Below are positions 54,632 to 63,946 of a stretch of DNA of 64,000 bases, piece after piece. The notes beneath the pieces were generated by a model. The model was not told the origin of the DNA. It searched no databases and was given only the letters and a program-made list of their open reading frames with translations. This DNA is from Nodularia sp. LEGE 06071 (GTDB lineage Bacteria; Cyanobacteriota; Cyanobacteriia; Cyanobacteriales; Nostocaceae). Position numbers and translations under genes: made by a program. The stretch is taken from the NCBI RefSeq assembly GCF_015207755.1, contig NZ_JADEWH010000010.1, positions 148,229 through 212,228 of the forward strand, read 5' to 3'. Every line of letters begins with the position of its first letter. Position 1 is the stretch's first letter.

Positions 54632-54814
54632 TTATTTTTTTCGAGCTTTCCAAGTCCCACCGTAAAGATAAAACGGGTTATTTTCACTCACACCAGGCCA
54701 ACATTCACGACAAACAAAAATCCAGTTGCCTGCTTTGTCAAACTTCACCCTAAACAAAATCGGTGCAGATTGACTACACCGATCGCACATTTTAACTCTA
54801 TTTTTACTTGACAT
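54632..54814 (-). CDS. Small zinc-ribbon protein (60 aa)
   Basis: A conserved-looking 60-residue protein with CDRCSQSAP and FVCREC, four Cys for one zinc, and a hydrophobic WIFV strand between them. It starts 5 bases after the PIN/TRAM gene ends and is cotranscribed with it. Function unknown; nucleic-acid binding is likely for the fold. Confidence 0.7.
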   Translation of the reverse strand: MSSKNRVKMCDRCSQSAPILFRVKFDKAGNWIFVCRECWPGVSENNPFYLYGGTWKARKK

Positions 54815-54819
54815 TTACC

Positions 54820-55896
54820 TCACGCCAAAGCTGAAGCTTGGGGTTTAGCAAAAATCATCCGTCCGGCGGAGGTTTGCAAAGCACTGGTGACGACTACCCG
54901 CACTTCCCCACCGACATAATTACTACCTTCTTCAACGACAACCATTGTGCCATCGTCTAAGTAGCCCACGCCTTGACTCGGTTCTTTACCTTCCTTGAGA
55001 ATCTTCAGGTCAAGATTATCACCAGGTAAATAAGTAGAACGCACAGCATTTACCAAGTCATTCACATTCAAAACAGGCACTTTCTGCACGCTGGCTACTT
55101 TCGATAAGTTGTAATCATTGGTGAGCAGCGTACCGTTAATTTCTTGGGCAAAGCGGACTAACTTAGCATCGACTGTGGCAATATCTTCGTAGTCAACGGG
55201 GTTAATCAAAATGCGGTCTGGGTAGCTTTTCTTAATGCGGGTAAGAATTTCTAATCCGCGCCTTCCCCGTACCCGCTTTTGGTCTTTACTAGCATCGGCT
55301 ACTTGTTGCAATTCCTGCAAGACAAACTGGGGGACTAAAATTTGTCCTTCCAGAAATCCGGTTTCTAGTAAGGTTTCAATGCGACCATCAATAATGCAAC
55401 TAGTGTCTAAAACTTTGGTACTGGCAGGTTTTAGCGTTCCTTCTACTACCATTGTCTCTACTGTGTTGGGATTAATGAACCGCAATAAACCCCGCCCGTG
55501 GGTATCGGCCAAATTCATCCCGGTGACAGCCAGCAAAATACTGCCGACAACTGCCACCAGTGGCTTAATAAAGCCAAAATCCGTGGGGATAGGCAGCAAA
55601 AATAATGGGGCTAGCATTAAGTTAGCTAGCAATAGCCCAATTACCAGGCCAATGGCACGAGTTAAAATCATTTCTAGGGGCATTTCTCGGACTTGTACTT
55701 CTAAGCGCCGATATGTCGTTTGGAAACTCAGTCCAATTGCACCGCCAAGAATAGCGGCAAAGACGGCTACAACTAAGCGTAAAGCTTCTAAGTTTGTTAC
55801 CGCATCTAGGGAACCATCGGGTAGTAGTTCAATGCTATAGAACCCTATTCCCGCAGCAGCTAGGATGAATGAGATAATGATAATGGCATCAAGCAT
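54820..55896 (-). CDS. PIN/TRAM domain membrane protein (YacL-type)
   Basis: A 358-residue protein. About four transmembrane helices lie in the first 130 residues, then a PIN nuclease domain (KVLDTSCIIDGRIETLLETG, with acidic residues, and GTLLTNDYNLSKVA), and a C-terminal TRAM RNA-binding domain (GVGYLDDGTMVVVEEGSNYV). It is of the YacL type in bacteria and conserved in cyanobacteria, where it may act as an RNase at the membrane. It has its own promoter upstream and a small zinc-ribbon gene downstream. Confidence 0.92.
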   Translation of the reverse strand: MLDAIIIISFILAAAGIGFYSIELLPDGSLDAVTNLEALRLVVAVFAAILGGAIGLSFQTTYRRLEVQVREMPLEMILTRAIGLVIGLLLANLMLAPLFLLPIPTDFGFIKPLVAVVGSILLAVTGMNLADTHGRGLLRFINPNTVETMVVEGTLKPASTKVLDTSCIIDGRIETLLETGFLEGQILVPQFVLQELQQVADASKDQKRVRGRRGLEILTRIKKSYPDRILINPVDYEDIATVDAKLVRFAQEINGTLLTNDYNLSKVASVQKVPVLNVNDLVNAVRSTYLPGDNLDLKILKEGKEPSQGVGYLDDGTMVVVEEGSNYVGGEVRVVVTSALQTSAGRMIFAKPQASALA

Positions 55897-56140
55897 AGTT
55901 TTGTTTTTTTCCTGCGATTATGTGATCCTATCAAGTCAAGTATTTTTCATCGATAAGAGCGATTGATCAATATTGACTTACACTAGGCGTTGAAGCAGGG
56001 AATATCTGCAAATATTATAACCAAAGTCTTTTCTCTGCATATTTTTCATGATTTTGTGGTTAAACGATCAATTTTTGTAAAAAAACTACTTATTTTCGCT
56101 GTTGGGAATTTTCAGTTTAATTAATGAATTCTTTCTCATA

Positions 56141-57322
56141 ATGAGCCAAAAAGTTAATATTTCCGGCATTGCCAGTTCTGCTTATGTACACATTCCTTTT
56201 TGCCGAAGGCGGTGTTTTTATTGTGATTTCCCTGTGTCTGTGGTGGGCGATCGCCTACGGGGTGAAACATCTGGTACTATCGCTCAATATGTGGAGGTAC
56301 TATGCCAAGAAATTGCCATGAAGGCGGGTACTGGTGAACCTCTGAAAACAATTTTTTTTGGTGGTGGGACTCCTTCTTTACTATCTATAGAACAGTTACA
56401 ACGCATATTGGCAACCCTAGAAAAACATTTGGGTATTGCTGCTGGTGCAGAAATCTCTATGGAAGTAGACCCAGGCACGTTTGATTTAGCACATCTATCT
56501 GGCTATTGCAGCGTTGGCGTGAACCGGGTAAGTTTGGGTGTACAAGCGTTTCAAGAGGAATTATTGCAGCTTGCGGGGCGATCGCACTCTGTTGTAGATA
56601 TTCTCACATCTGTGGACTTAATTCACCAAGTAGAAATAGCCGAATTTAGCTTAGACCTAATCTCAGGTTTGCCGCATCAGTCTTTAGAACAATGGCAGGA
56701 TTCTTTAAAACAGGCTGTAAGGATGATGCCTACTCACATATCCATCTATGACCTTACCATAGAAGCTGGGACAGCTTTTGGTCGTTATTACAAACCAGGG
56801 GATCAGCCATTACCAACGGATGAAACCACAGTCAAAATGTACGAAACGGCACAGCAAGTTTTGACGAATGCTGGTTATGAACATTACGAAATTTCTAATT
56901 ATGCGCGTCCTGGGCATCAATGTCAGCATAATCGAGTGTATTGGGAAAACCGCCCTTATTATGCTTTTGGCATGGGTGCGGCGAGTTATATCGAGGGAAA
57001 GCGCTTCACTCGTCCGCGCAAGACTCAGGAGTATTACCAGTGGGTAAAAGCTGGAGGTGTAATTGATTGTGAAGTGACACCACCAGAGGAGGTATTATTA
57101 GAAACTTTAATGTTGGGGTTGCGTTTGGCTGAGGGTGTGAGTTTGGCAATGTTGGCTGAAAAGTTTGGGGAAGGGAAGGTAAAAGAGATTCACCAATGTT
57201 TACAGCCTTATTTAGATAAAGGTTGGGTGGAAGTAGTTGGGGGAAGGTTGCGTTTGTCTGATCCCCAAGGGTTTCTGTTTTCTAATGTGGTGTTGGCTGA
57301 TTTATTTGAAAAGTTGGGATAA
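56141..57322 (+). CDS. hemW: Radical SAM heme chaperone HemW
   Basis: Start taken at the ATG 56141 (a TTG at 56102 is upstream and in frame but unlikely). 393 residues: AYVHIPFCRRRCFYCDF carries the CxxxCxxC cluster ligands plus the extra Cys-free F typical of HemW, then FFGGGTPSLLS, EVDPGTF, VNRVSLGVQAF, and the HemW C-terminal domain. It inserts heme into respiratory proteins; older annotations call it oxygen-independent coproporphyrinogen oxidase. A strong hairpin follows. Confidence 0.93.
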   Translation: MSQKVNISGIASSAYVHIPFCRRRCFYCDFPVSVVGDRLRGETSGTIAQYVEVLCQEIAMKAGTGEPLKTIFFGGGTPSLLSIEQLQRILATLEKHLGIAAGAEISMEVDPGTFDLAHLSGYCSVGVNRVSLGVQAFQEELLQLAGRSHSVVDILTSVDLIHQVEIAEFSLDLISGLPHQSLEQWQDSLKQAVRMMPTHISIYDLTIEAGTAFGRYYKPGDQPLPTDETTVKMYETAQQVLTNAGYEHYEISNYARPGHQCQHNRVYWENRPYYAFGMGAASYIEGKRFTRPRKTQEYYQWVKAGGVIDCEVTPPEEVLLETLMLGLRLAEGVSLAMLAEKFGEGKVKEIHQCLQPYLDKGWVEVVGGRLRLSDPQGFLFSNVVLADLFEKLG

Positions 57323-57347
57323 CTAACGACCTTTCCGCGCTAAGGTT

Positions 57348-57382
57348 CAGATCCCCGACTTCTTGAAGAAGTCGGGGATCTG
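57348..57382 (+). terminator. Strong palindrome after hemW
   Basis: 16-bp perfect arms CAGATCCCCGACTTCT / AGAAGTCGGGGATCTG with a TGA loop, followed by GGTATTACGTTTTTTAAG. It lies 26 bases past the stop codon. The same palindrome is common as a dispersed repeat in Nostoc, so it may serve both roles. Confidence 0.7.
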
Positions 57383-57519
57383 GGTATTACGTTTTTTAAG
57401 TTTGAGGTACTTACCACTTGATTAAATCACTAGGATTATGTATTATATTGATTACTCATCCAAGAATTAAAAAAAATATTTGATCGCACCAAGCGCGAGA
57501 CGGTAAGAAGGGCAAAACG

Positions 57520-59403
57520 CTAAAGAGTCCTCGCAGCTACGCCATCAGACACAACCCGGAATCCGTTATCGTAGCCGCGGCTGCCGCAGTAGATGTCGAT
57601 GCGACCAGCAGAACGGCAGTTCTCAGGAAAAAGGTTCCAAGAACCACCGCGCAGCAGCCGAAGTGAATTACCATTTCTACCTAGCCAAGGTCTACCCTCT
57701 GCGGGTGCATTATTATAATTTTGGTGGTACTCATCCTGACACCATTCCCATAAATTACCACACATATCATATAAACCAAAGGGGTTGGCAGGAAATTTTC
57801 CCACCTCGGTTGTTTGCTCCCGATATTCACCCTTTGGTGCAGAACCATAAGTGAACTTGCCGTTGTAATTTGCCAAATCTGTAGTAATTGTCTCACCAAA
57901 ATAAAACGGTGTAGTCGTTCCCGCCCGACAAGCATATTCCCATTCAGCCTCAGTAGATAAGCGATAGGTTTTTCCAGCCCTTTGAGATAGTCGGGCGCAA
58001 AACTCAACCGCATCATCCCAAGAAACAGATTCTACAGGTCGATTAGCACCTTTAAAATGGGATGGGTCGGGATTTAAATCGATCCTTACTTTATCAAAAG
58101 CGGCAACTGCTGCCCATTGCGCTTGAGTGACGGTAAATTTCCCCATAAAAAAAGGTTGAATGGTGACGCTGTGCTGGGGACTTTCATCTTCATCTCGTTC
58201 TGGCTCATTTTCTGGCGAACCCATGAGAAATGTACCCCCAGGAATTTTCACCATATCTAGAACTACACCATTACCCAAGTTTTCTGTAAAAAACTCGGCG
58301 CGTCCCCGACTGCGTTTAATTTCATAGCTTTTCCCTATACCTAAAAAACCTTTACTTCCCGTTATGGTAGCCGTTTCAAAGTCAAAAGACTGAATTTGAA
58401 TCCTTGGGGGAGGTGGAGGTGTAGTCTGAATCTTTGGGGGAGAAGGAGGTGGAGTTTGAATCTTTGGGGGAGAAGGAGGTGGAGTTTGAATACTTGTGAG
58501 AGAAGGAGGTTTAGATGATTTTCTTTCCACTTGTTGTTTAACTTCTGCAACAGACTGAAAACGATGCTTGGCGATGGGATGGGCTAACTTTTCCAGAATT
58601 TTACCCAATTCATCACTGACCACATTCCCATTCAAGTAGTCTCGCCATACCCATTCCCCTTCTAGGGTACTATATAAATCAAAAGGGCTAATTCCTGTTA
58701 ATAAATGTAGACAAGTCACCCCTAAACTATATAAATCACTGATAAAAAAGGGTTTCCCCATAGACTGTTCAGGAGCGCAATATTCCGCAGAACCGATAAT
58801 TGTTCCTGTGGCTGTGCGTTGCTGTTGCTTTACTACCTTAGCCGCGCCAAAGTCTACTAAAAATAACTTGTTGTCATTGCTGCGCCGGATGATATTCTCT
58901 GGTTTAATATCTCGGTGAATTACTTGTTTACTATGGACAAATTCTAGGATTTGTAATATTTCTAGTAATAATTCTCTAATCAGTTTTTCCGAAAACACAC
59001 CATTATTATCTAACTCAGCTTGTAGGGTGTTTCCTTGCACAAATTCTTGCACTAAATATTGGCGATTATCTACGATAAAATAAGCCATCAACTCAGGAAT
59101 TTGCGGATGTTTACCTAACTCTTCTAATCGTTGTGCTTCCTGTGCAAATAACTGAGATGCTTTTTCAATGGTATCTGTCCCTTGCGCCTGGGGTAAAAAC
59201 TGTTTGATTACACAATAGGGCTGGGACGGTTTATATTGATCTGTAGCTAGAAATGTTCGACCAAAACCACCTTGACCTAAAATTGAGCGGGGTATATATC
59301 TTTCTGTCAGCACTAACTTACTACCGCATTTCTGACAGTATTGAAAATTATCGGGGTTGGGGTGCAGACAGTCTGGGTTCAGACAGTAGATCATGTTCGT
59401 CAT
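57520..59403 (-). CDS. Ser/Thr kinase - FGE-sulfatase (C-type-lectin-fold) protein, probable DGR target
   Basis: A 627-residue protein in four parts. Residues 7-26 form a zinc ribbon (C7, C12, C23, C26). A protein kinase follows (about 36-290) with GQGGFGRTF, VIK (Lys67), HRDIKPEN (163-170) and DFG (184-186). Next is a proline-rich linker with PPPSPPKIQT repeats, and then an FGE-sulfatase domain (about 385-620; GGTFLMGSPENE, TWEYACRAGT-like WEYACRAGT, GNLWEWCQDEYH). At the C-terminus, after LLRGGSWN, the codons that differ from the family consensus all end in C or T (CTT, TTT, GGT, ATC, GAC, ATC, TAC, TGC, GGC, AGC, GGC, TAC, GAT), as expected if AAC/AAT codons of a template were adenine-mutagenised. 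The end GFRVV lies where DGR variable regions stop. No reverse transcriptase is in the window. Confidence 0.9.
   Translation of the reverse strand: MTNMIYCLNPDCLHPNPDNFQYCQKCGSKLVLTERYIPRSILGQGGFGRTFLATDQYKPSQPYCVIKQFLPQAQGTDTIEKASQLFAQEAQRLEELGKHPQIPELMAYFIVDNRQYLVQEFVQGNTLQAELDNNGVFSEKLIRELLLEILQILEFVHSKQVIHRDIKPENIIRRSNDNKLFLVDFGAAKVVKQQQRTATGTIIGSAEYCAPEQSMGKPFFISDLYSLGVTCLHLLTGISPFDLYSTLEGEWVWRDYLNGNVVSDELGKILEKLAHPIAKHRFQSVAEVKQQVERKSSKPPSLTSIQTPPPSPPKIQTPPPSPPKIQTTPPPPPRIQIQSFDFETATITGSKGFLGIGKSYEIKRSRGRAEFFTENLGNGVVLDMVKIPGGTFLMGSPENEPERDEDESPQHSVTIQPFFMGKFTVTQAQWAAVAAFDKVRIDLNPDPSHFKGANRPVESVSWDDAVEFCARLSQRAGKTYRLSTEAEWEYACRAGTTTPFYFGETITTDLANYNGKFTYGSAPKGEYREQTTEVGKFPANPFGLYDMCGNLWEWCQDEYHQNYNNAPAEGRPWLGRNGNSLRLLRGGSWNLFPENCRSAGRIDIYCGSRGYDNGFRVVSDGVAARTL
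57550..57660 (-). other. Putative DGR variable region (VR)
   Basis: The 3' end of the kinase-FGE gene. On the coding strand it runs from CGGCTGCTGCGCGGTGG through the diversified codons to GGATTCCGGGTTGTG. Invariant parts (SWN, P-N-CRSA, R, R, NGFRVV) alternate with positions that are Asn in typical templates. The GC-rich end is the expected initiation side. No template repeat (TR) or reverse transcriptase was seen in this window, so it would be a remote target. Confidence 0.6.
58395..58505. repeat. Tandem Pro-rich codon repeats in the kinase-FGE gene
   Basis: About three copies of a 30-base unit (GGAGGTGGAGTTTGAATCTT followed by TGGGGGAGAA), in frame, coding the PPPSPPKIQT linker. Confidence 0.8.
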
Positions 59404-59874
59404 GTCTGGGGGGGAGTATTTTGGGGATTCCGTGAGGGTGGTGATATTTTGCTACCCAAAAGCATTATACACAAAATCTGAGTGTTATTAGCTACCCCGC
59501 TACTGCAAAAGCGATACTCTCAAGAAACAGATTTTAAAACTGTTACCAGATAAAAATTTCCTGTTTTCACATATTTATGAAACGAACCACTTTGGTGCTA
59601 GCCTCTGGTGTACACACATCATAAGACCCCACCCCTACCCTCCCCGCAAGCGAGGCTATCGTGTACACACAAATCTTATCAAGTTGCCTAACAGCGTTTC
59701 GATCCCCCCTAGCCCCCCTTGAGAAGGGGGGAAATTTTCTTAAAGTCCCCCTTTTTAAGGGGGATTTAGGGGGATCAGATCACTTGTGTGTACACCGTAG
59801 GCAAGCGAGGAGGGGAACTAGATTTCCGCTTAAATCTTGTTTTTAAGTCAATTACTTTTGCACAATATACACAC
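59404..59874. other. Intergenic region with an inserted MITE
   Basis: 471 bases. It contains a CCCCACCCCTACCCTCCCCGC repeat (59630-59655 and its continuation at 59801) split by the MITE, and a lone half terminal sequence GGTGTACACACATCATAAG near 59607. No gene. Confidence 0.5.
59656..59800. mobile_element. MITE with CTAYCGTGTACACACAA terminal repeats, copy 2
   Basis: 145 bases, terminal inverted repeats as in copy 1 (40516-40661), internal CCCCCCTAGCCCCCCTTGAG and GGGGGATTTAGGGGG hairpins. Flanked by an exact 10-base duplication GCAAGCGAGG (59646-59655, 59801-59810). The uninterrupted host repeat can be seen at 16163-16205 in reverse orientation. Confidence 0.85.
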
Positions 59875-61605
59875 CTAAAAACCTAAGTCAGCTTTTGCTA
59901 ATTCCGCCGCAGCGAACACTTCTGCATCTGGTTTTTCTTCCCAAGCGGGGTCACCGATTTCTGCATAGAAAGTTGCGTCATAAGGACGAGTTTTTACAAC
60001 CACCGGCATGGGTACAGCATGACCTAAAATTAAAGCTTGTTGCTTAGAATCTAATTTAGCTAATACTGACCGCAAACCACCCGCACCAGATACACCTGTA
60101 AAAATGGCATCAATATCTTTATCATCATTGAGCAAAGCGGTGATTCGTGTCCCAATTTGAGACATTACTTCATTATCAATCCCCGATGGACGTTGGTCTA
60201 CAACTAACAAAGTTACAAAATATTTTCGCAGTTCCCTGGCAATAGTTCCAAAGATTGTACTTTGTACCACTCCTGGGTCAAGGAAACGGTGCGCCTCTTC
60301 AATGGTAATCATTAATGGTGTGGGGCGATCGCATGGATTCTTGCTTTGTAAAAATTTATCGGCTTTCTTGACATAATGTTCATGAATGCGTCTGGTGATC
60401 ATATTAGTCACCAACATATAAGAAAGCATATTGGACTGGGAACCAAATTCTATCACTACGTTTTTCCCAGCTTCCAAACACTGCACAATTTTACTAATAT
60501 AATTCTGGGGGCAAACTCCTCGCATATACTTTAAACTATCCATGCGGAGGAGTTTACGCTGCAATCCCATAATTGAACCTTTATGTCCCCGCTTTTCGTC
60601 GCAGAACATTTCGATTTCTTCGTTAGTCATATTCAGCAATTGGACTATCCAAGATTTGCCGAACTCGCTATACAAAATATTCGCGTTATCCAAAGCTGCA
60701 TCCGATAATCCTAAATCTCGACTGCATAACTTGATATCTTCAACTTCAATTTGCTCGTAACTTAAATATAGTTCTTGAGCATCACGCACACCCCGGCGTT
60801 TTGTAGATTCGGGATCAAGGGTGTAGACTTCTACTTTACCAGGAAATAGTTGCTTTAAGCCTTTAACAGTATTCACGTTTTTACCTTCGGCTACTGCTTC
60901 CCAGCCATACTCGGAGTGCATATCAAATATCAAGTTGACTGCCGCATTTTTGCGGATGACTCCGGCTAAAAGTAAACGTGTCAGGAAGGATTTACCAGTC
61001 CCCGATTTACCAAATACTCCATTACTGCGTTCAACAAAGCGGTTTAAATCGATACAAACAGGCACATCCATATCTAAGGGTTTACCGATAGAGAAATTTC
61101 GCCTTTGGGGGTCATCTTCCCAACCAAATACTCGACGAAAATCATCCACACTGGCTTCGTAAACTTGGCTAAAGTGACTGGGAATAGTTTTCACCGGGAG
61201 TAATTCCATCGTGGTACTAGTTTGAGCCTGAAATGACGCTAAACCAGTTGCTGATGGGACAAAACCGTTAGCTGATTTGCCATTATTGGATGACAAACAT
61301 TCATCAGATTCGGGTGTGAACATCAACATCGGTGAGAGGTTGATAGTACCGTATGTACCACTACCAGCTAAAACTTCTCGTAAAAAGGTGTCTTCCCAAT
61401 TGGGGGGACTAGCAATAATGCGATCATTCGCAGTTCCCAATGCGACATCTGTCAGCATACAGAAAAAGCGCGATCGCAGTCCATGCACAACTAAAAATTT
61501 ACCTACCCGCATATCTTCAACCGAAATATCCGGGTGTAGTCGTACTTCTAATCCCCCAGTCAGAGAACCTTGGATTACTGAACCTAATGGTTGTACCGAA
61601 TTCAT
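59875..61605 (-). CDS. HerA-like ATPase (DUF87)
   Basis: A 576-residue FtsK-HerA family ATPase. Residues 1-90 look like a HAS barrel (GSLTGGLEVRLHPDISVEDM). The P-loop is GVFGKSGTGKSFLTRLL (199-206), Walker B-like LMITIEEAHRFLDPG follows, and an arginine-finger helix RELRKYF comes later. HerA proteins translocate DNA, often with a NurA nuclease for end resection or with a defence partner. No NurA or effector gene lies next to it here. It is a single gene in this setting. Confidence 0.85.
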   Translation of the reverse strand: MNSVQPLGSVIQGSLTGGLEVRLHPDISVEDMRVGKFLVVHGLRSRFFCMLTDVALGTANDRIIASPPNWEDTFLREVLAGSGTYGTINLSPMLMFTPESDECLSSNNGKSANGFVPSATGLASFQAQTSTTMELLPVKTIPSHFSQVYEASVDDFRRVFGWEDDPQRRNFSIGKPLDMDVPVCIDLNRFVERSNGVFGKSGTGKSFLTRLLLAGVIRKNAAVNLIFDMHSEYGWEAVAEGKNVNTVKGLKQLFPGKVEVYTLDPESTKRRGVRDAQELYLSYEQIEVEDIKLCSRDLGLSDAALDNANILYSEFGKSWIVQLLNMTNEEIEMFCDEKRGHKGSIMGLQRKLLRMDSLKYMRGVCPQNYISKIVQCLEAGKNVVIEFGSQSNMLSYMLVTNMITRRIHEHYVKKADKFLQSKNPCDRPTPLMITIEEAHRFLDPGVVQSTIFGTIARELRKYFVTLLVVDQRPSGIDNEVMSQIGTRITALLNDDKDIDAIFTGVSGAGGLRSVLAKLDSKQQALILGHAVPMPVVVKTRPYDATFYAEIGDPAWEEKPDAEVFAAAELAKADLGF

Positions 61606-61775
61606 TAGTTACATGATTGTGGGTGCGCTATCTGATGATGAACTGTACTGTGAGAGAGAAAATAGGCTGATCAATTGAATGAGGTACAGATTTATTTGTA
61701 TTTATCTGTATAGCCTACGTCTACATCTGTGGTTCCTAACTTTTTCAAAATTCCCTCACCACATCATCCCATCAT

Positions 61776-62567
61776 CTAATCAATTTGAATAGAAGTCGGT
61801 ACTGATCCAGCGGTCGGTAAACTCATTAATGGTTTACGGAATTGAGCATATAAGCGATCGCGCCAATTAAAGAATGGTTGATAATCAGGATTATCCGCTA
61901 ATCCCGGTACACCTTTACCTCGCAGACCAACTGGTAAATCCAGATAAGCTCCTTCGGGGAACTTCAGCAAAATTGATAAACCAGCCACTGCTAAGTCAGC
62001 TAAGGTTGGCTCATCTCCGGTTAAATATGGACTATCCGCTAATAATAGTGTTAACGATTCTAAATCTTGTTTCAAGTCGGCGATCGCTGATTTGATCACA
62101 TTGGGACTAAAACCCACCCCAAAACCCAAAACAGTCAACACATCACTGGGTACTCCAGCCACTAAATTTTTGAAGATATCAGGTGTGGAATTAGGTAATA
62201 AAGACTGGCGGAAATTTTGGTCTTGACTAATGGCAGAGAAAAGAGCTTTTCTGCCTTTGACAGCTATGGACTCATCTGCCCATTCTTCGATCAATAAGCA
62301 TAAACCCCGCTGCTTTGGATCTTGAGGTATGAGTGGGCGCTCAGGATATTCTAAGTCTAAATATTTAGCAATTTCCGTAGAATCAACAATATATCTACTA
62401 CCGTCTTTTAAAACTGGCACTTGCCTTTGACCAGTCAGGCGGACTAAATCGACTTGTCCCATCCCAGGCGTAACTTCTATCTTACGGTAATTTAGACCTT
62501 TATAATCTAGGATTAACCGCACTTTCTCTGAGTAGTGAGATAATTCCCATTGGTATAATTCCAGCAT
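61776..62567 (-). CDS. Glutathione S-transferase family protein
   Basis: A 263-residue protein. The N-terminal thioredoxin fold has LYQWELSHYSEKVRLILDYK (active Ser candidate in SHYSEKVR), the cis-Pro motif QVPVLKDG and DSTEIAKYL; a helical C-terminal domain carries YLTGDEPTLADLAVAGL. It conjugates or isomerises via glutathione; the substrate is unknown. Confidence 0.88.
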   Translation of the reverse strand: MLELYQWELSHYSEKVRLILDYKGLNYRKIEVTPGMGQVDLVRLTGQRQVPVLKDGSRYIVDSTEIAKYLDLEYPERPLIPQDPKQRGLCLLIEEWADESIAVKGRKALFSAISQDQNFRQSLLPNSTPDIFKNLVAGVPSDVLTVLGFGVGFSPNVIKSAIADLKQDLESLTLLLADSPYLTGDEPTLADLAVAGLSILLKFPEGAYLDLPVGLRGKGVPGLADNPDYQPFFNWRDRLYAQFRKPLMSLPTAGSVPTSIQID

Positions 62568-62937
62568 AATCTATAGTGTTAACAGATTAATTGAACAATG
62601 CTCTCATTGTATCTTTAGTTCAAGTAATTTTCCTGAGAAATTCAGCAATTTATCTGGAAACCTCTCCACAAAACAGACTATTTTCGGCTATTTATGGGCA
62701 ATTAAGTCATTTATATCAGAAACTTATTGCCTGATTGATTAAAATATTGCACAAACAAAATTCATGGATAAATATACTCAAATTACGTAATTTTCAGATT
62801 CAGGTGTTCAAAAATCTAAATCCTCACAGAACATCATCCTATTCACCAACAACCTTGATGCTTGATTTAGATATTTGGCGTAGCGAAGTGTTATAAATCT
62901 TTATGTGACCTGTAAAACTGAAAGACAAACAAAATTT
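62568..62937. other. Promoter region between the GST and fasciclin genes
   Basis: 370 AT-rich bases between divergent genes. No repeat, RNA gene or open frame is recognised. Confidence 0.35.
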
Positions 62938-63657
62938 ATGAAGACAAATTACAGCAAATTCTTGACCAAATTGGCTGGTGTAGTCGGTTTAGCGAGCGTT
63001 AGCCTCCTAGTGACTTTACCATCTAGAGCCAATCAGGTAACCAATAATTTAGTAGCACAGGCTGGTCGTGGAGTCCTAAATCCTAGACCCAGTATTTTCA
63101 ATGAGCCTCCCTATAACCGTGGTCCTCGGACTACCACTCCGGCTACACCAACCCCAGGAGTCAGACCAGGAGTCACACCAACACCCCCTACAACTCCTAC
63201 AACTCCTACAACTCCTACAACTCCTCCGGAAGCAGGGACACAAAACCAAACTTTGTTAGCATTGGCAGAGTCTAGCCCTAACTTTAAAACCTTAACCGCA
63301 GCTTTAAAAGCAGCCGGATTGACAGAAGCTTTGCAAGGTAAAGATAACTTAACGGTATTTGCTCCCACTGACGCTGCATTTGCTAAATTACCCGCAGATG
63401 CTGTGAGCGATTTGTTGAAGCCAGAGAATAAAGAAGTTTTGTTGCAGCTATTAACTTACCATGTTGTCAGTGGTACGGTTTTATCGACTGATTTGAAATC
63501 GGGCGAAGTCCAAAGCCTTGAAGGTGGTGCAATCACTGTCAAAGTGAGTCCTGATGGTGTAATGGTAAATGACGCTAAGGTAGTTCAGGCAGATATCAAA
63601 GGTAGTAATGGTGTAATACACGCGATCGATCAGGTGATTTTACCTCCTGACTTGTAG
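62938..63657 (+). CDS. Secreted fasciclin domain protein
   Basis: Start taken at the ATG 62938 (a GTG at 62905 is upstream). 239 residues: a signal peptide (LTKLAGVVGLASVSLLVTLP with a SRA-N type end), a Pro/Thr-rich linker with four TPTTPTTP units (encoded by ACAACTCCT repeats at 63187-63225), then a fasciclin domain with SPNFKTLTAALKAAGLTEAL, LTVFAPTDAAFAKLP (H1 motif), LLTYHVVSGTV and NGVIHAIDQVILP (H2 motif). An extracellular adhesion or cell-surface role is likely. Confidence 0.9.
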   Translation: MKTNYSKFLTKLAGVVGLASVSLLVTLPSRANQVTNNLVAQAGRGVLNPRPSIFNEPPYNRGPRTTTPATPTPGVRPGVTPTPPTTPTTPTTPTTPPEAGTQNQTLLALAESSPNFKTLTAALKAAGLTEALQGKDNLTVFAPTDAAFAKLPADAVSDLLKPENKEVLLQLLTYHVVSGTVLSTDLKSGEVQSLEGGAITVKVSPDGVMVNDAKVVQADIKGSNGVIHAIDQVILPPDL

Positions 63658-63813
63658 GTTTGAAGCAGAGGTTGAATCGCGATCGCAATTACAGCTATTC
63701 TCAGGTAAATGAAACACACAACCGAAATTCAAACCCTGTAAAGACTAAGCATCACCAGTCTCTAAACTTTGGTCTAATTAACCAAAAAATGCTGTAATAT
63801 CCCAGCTAGAATC

Positions 63814-63852
63814 AAATCCCGTGCAGATGTTAGTTCTGGCGGGATTTTTCTG
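63814..63852 (+). terminator. Hairpin terminator after the fasciclin gene
   Basis: Arms AAATCCCG and CGGGATTT with an 18-base loop, followed by TTTCTGT. It lies about 155 bases past the stop codon. Confidence 0.55.
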
Positions 63853-63946
63853 TAATCTTCACGCCGAAACATCTATAGCAATCGCCAAGGTAATTTAAGC
63901 ATAGAATGTAACAATACCTTTTTCTATGGAGGGAGGCGATCGCTAT

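Noticed and set aside
57348..57382. The perfect palindrome after hemW as a protein-binding operator
   Set aside because: Its place after a stop codon and its spread as a dispersed repeat in Nostoc favour a terminator.
59875..61605. HerA as part of a HerA-NurA or HerA-Sir2 defence pair
   Set aside because: No NurA, Sir2 or other effector is adjacent; the neighbours are a GST and the kinase-FGE gene.
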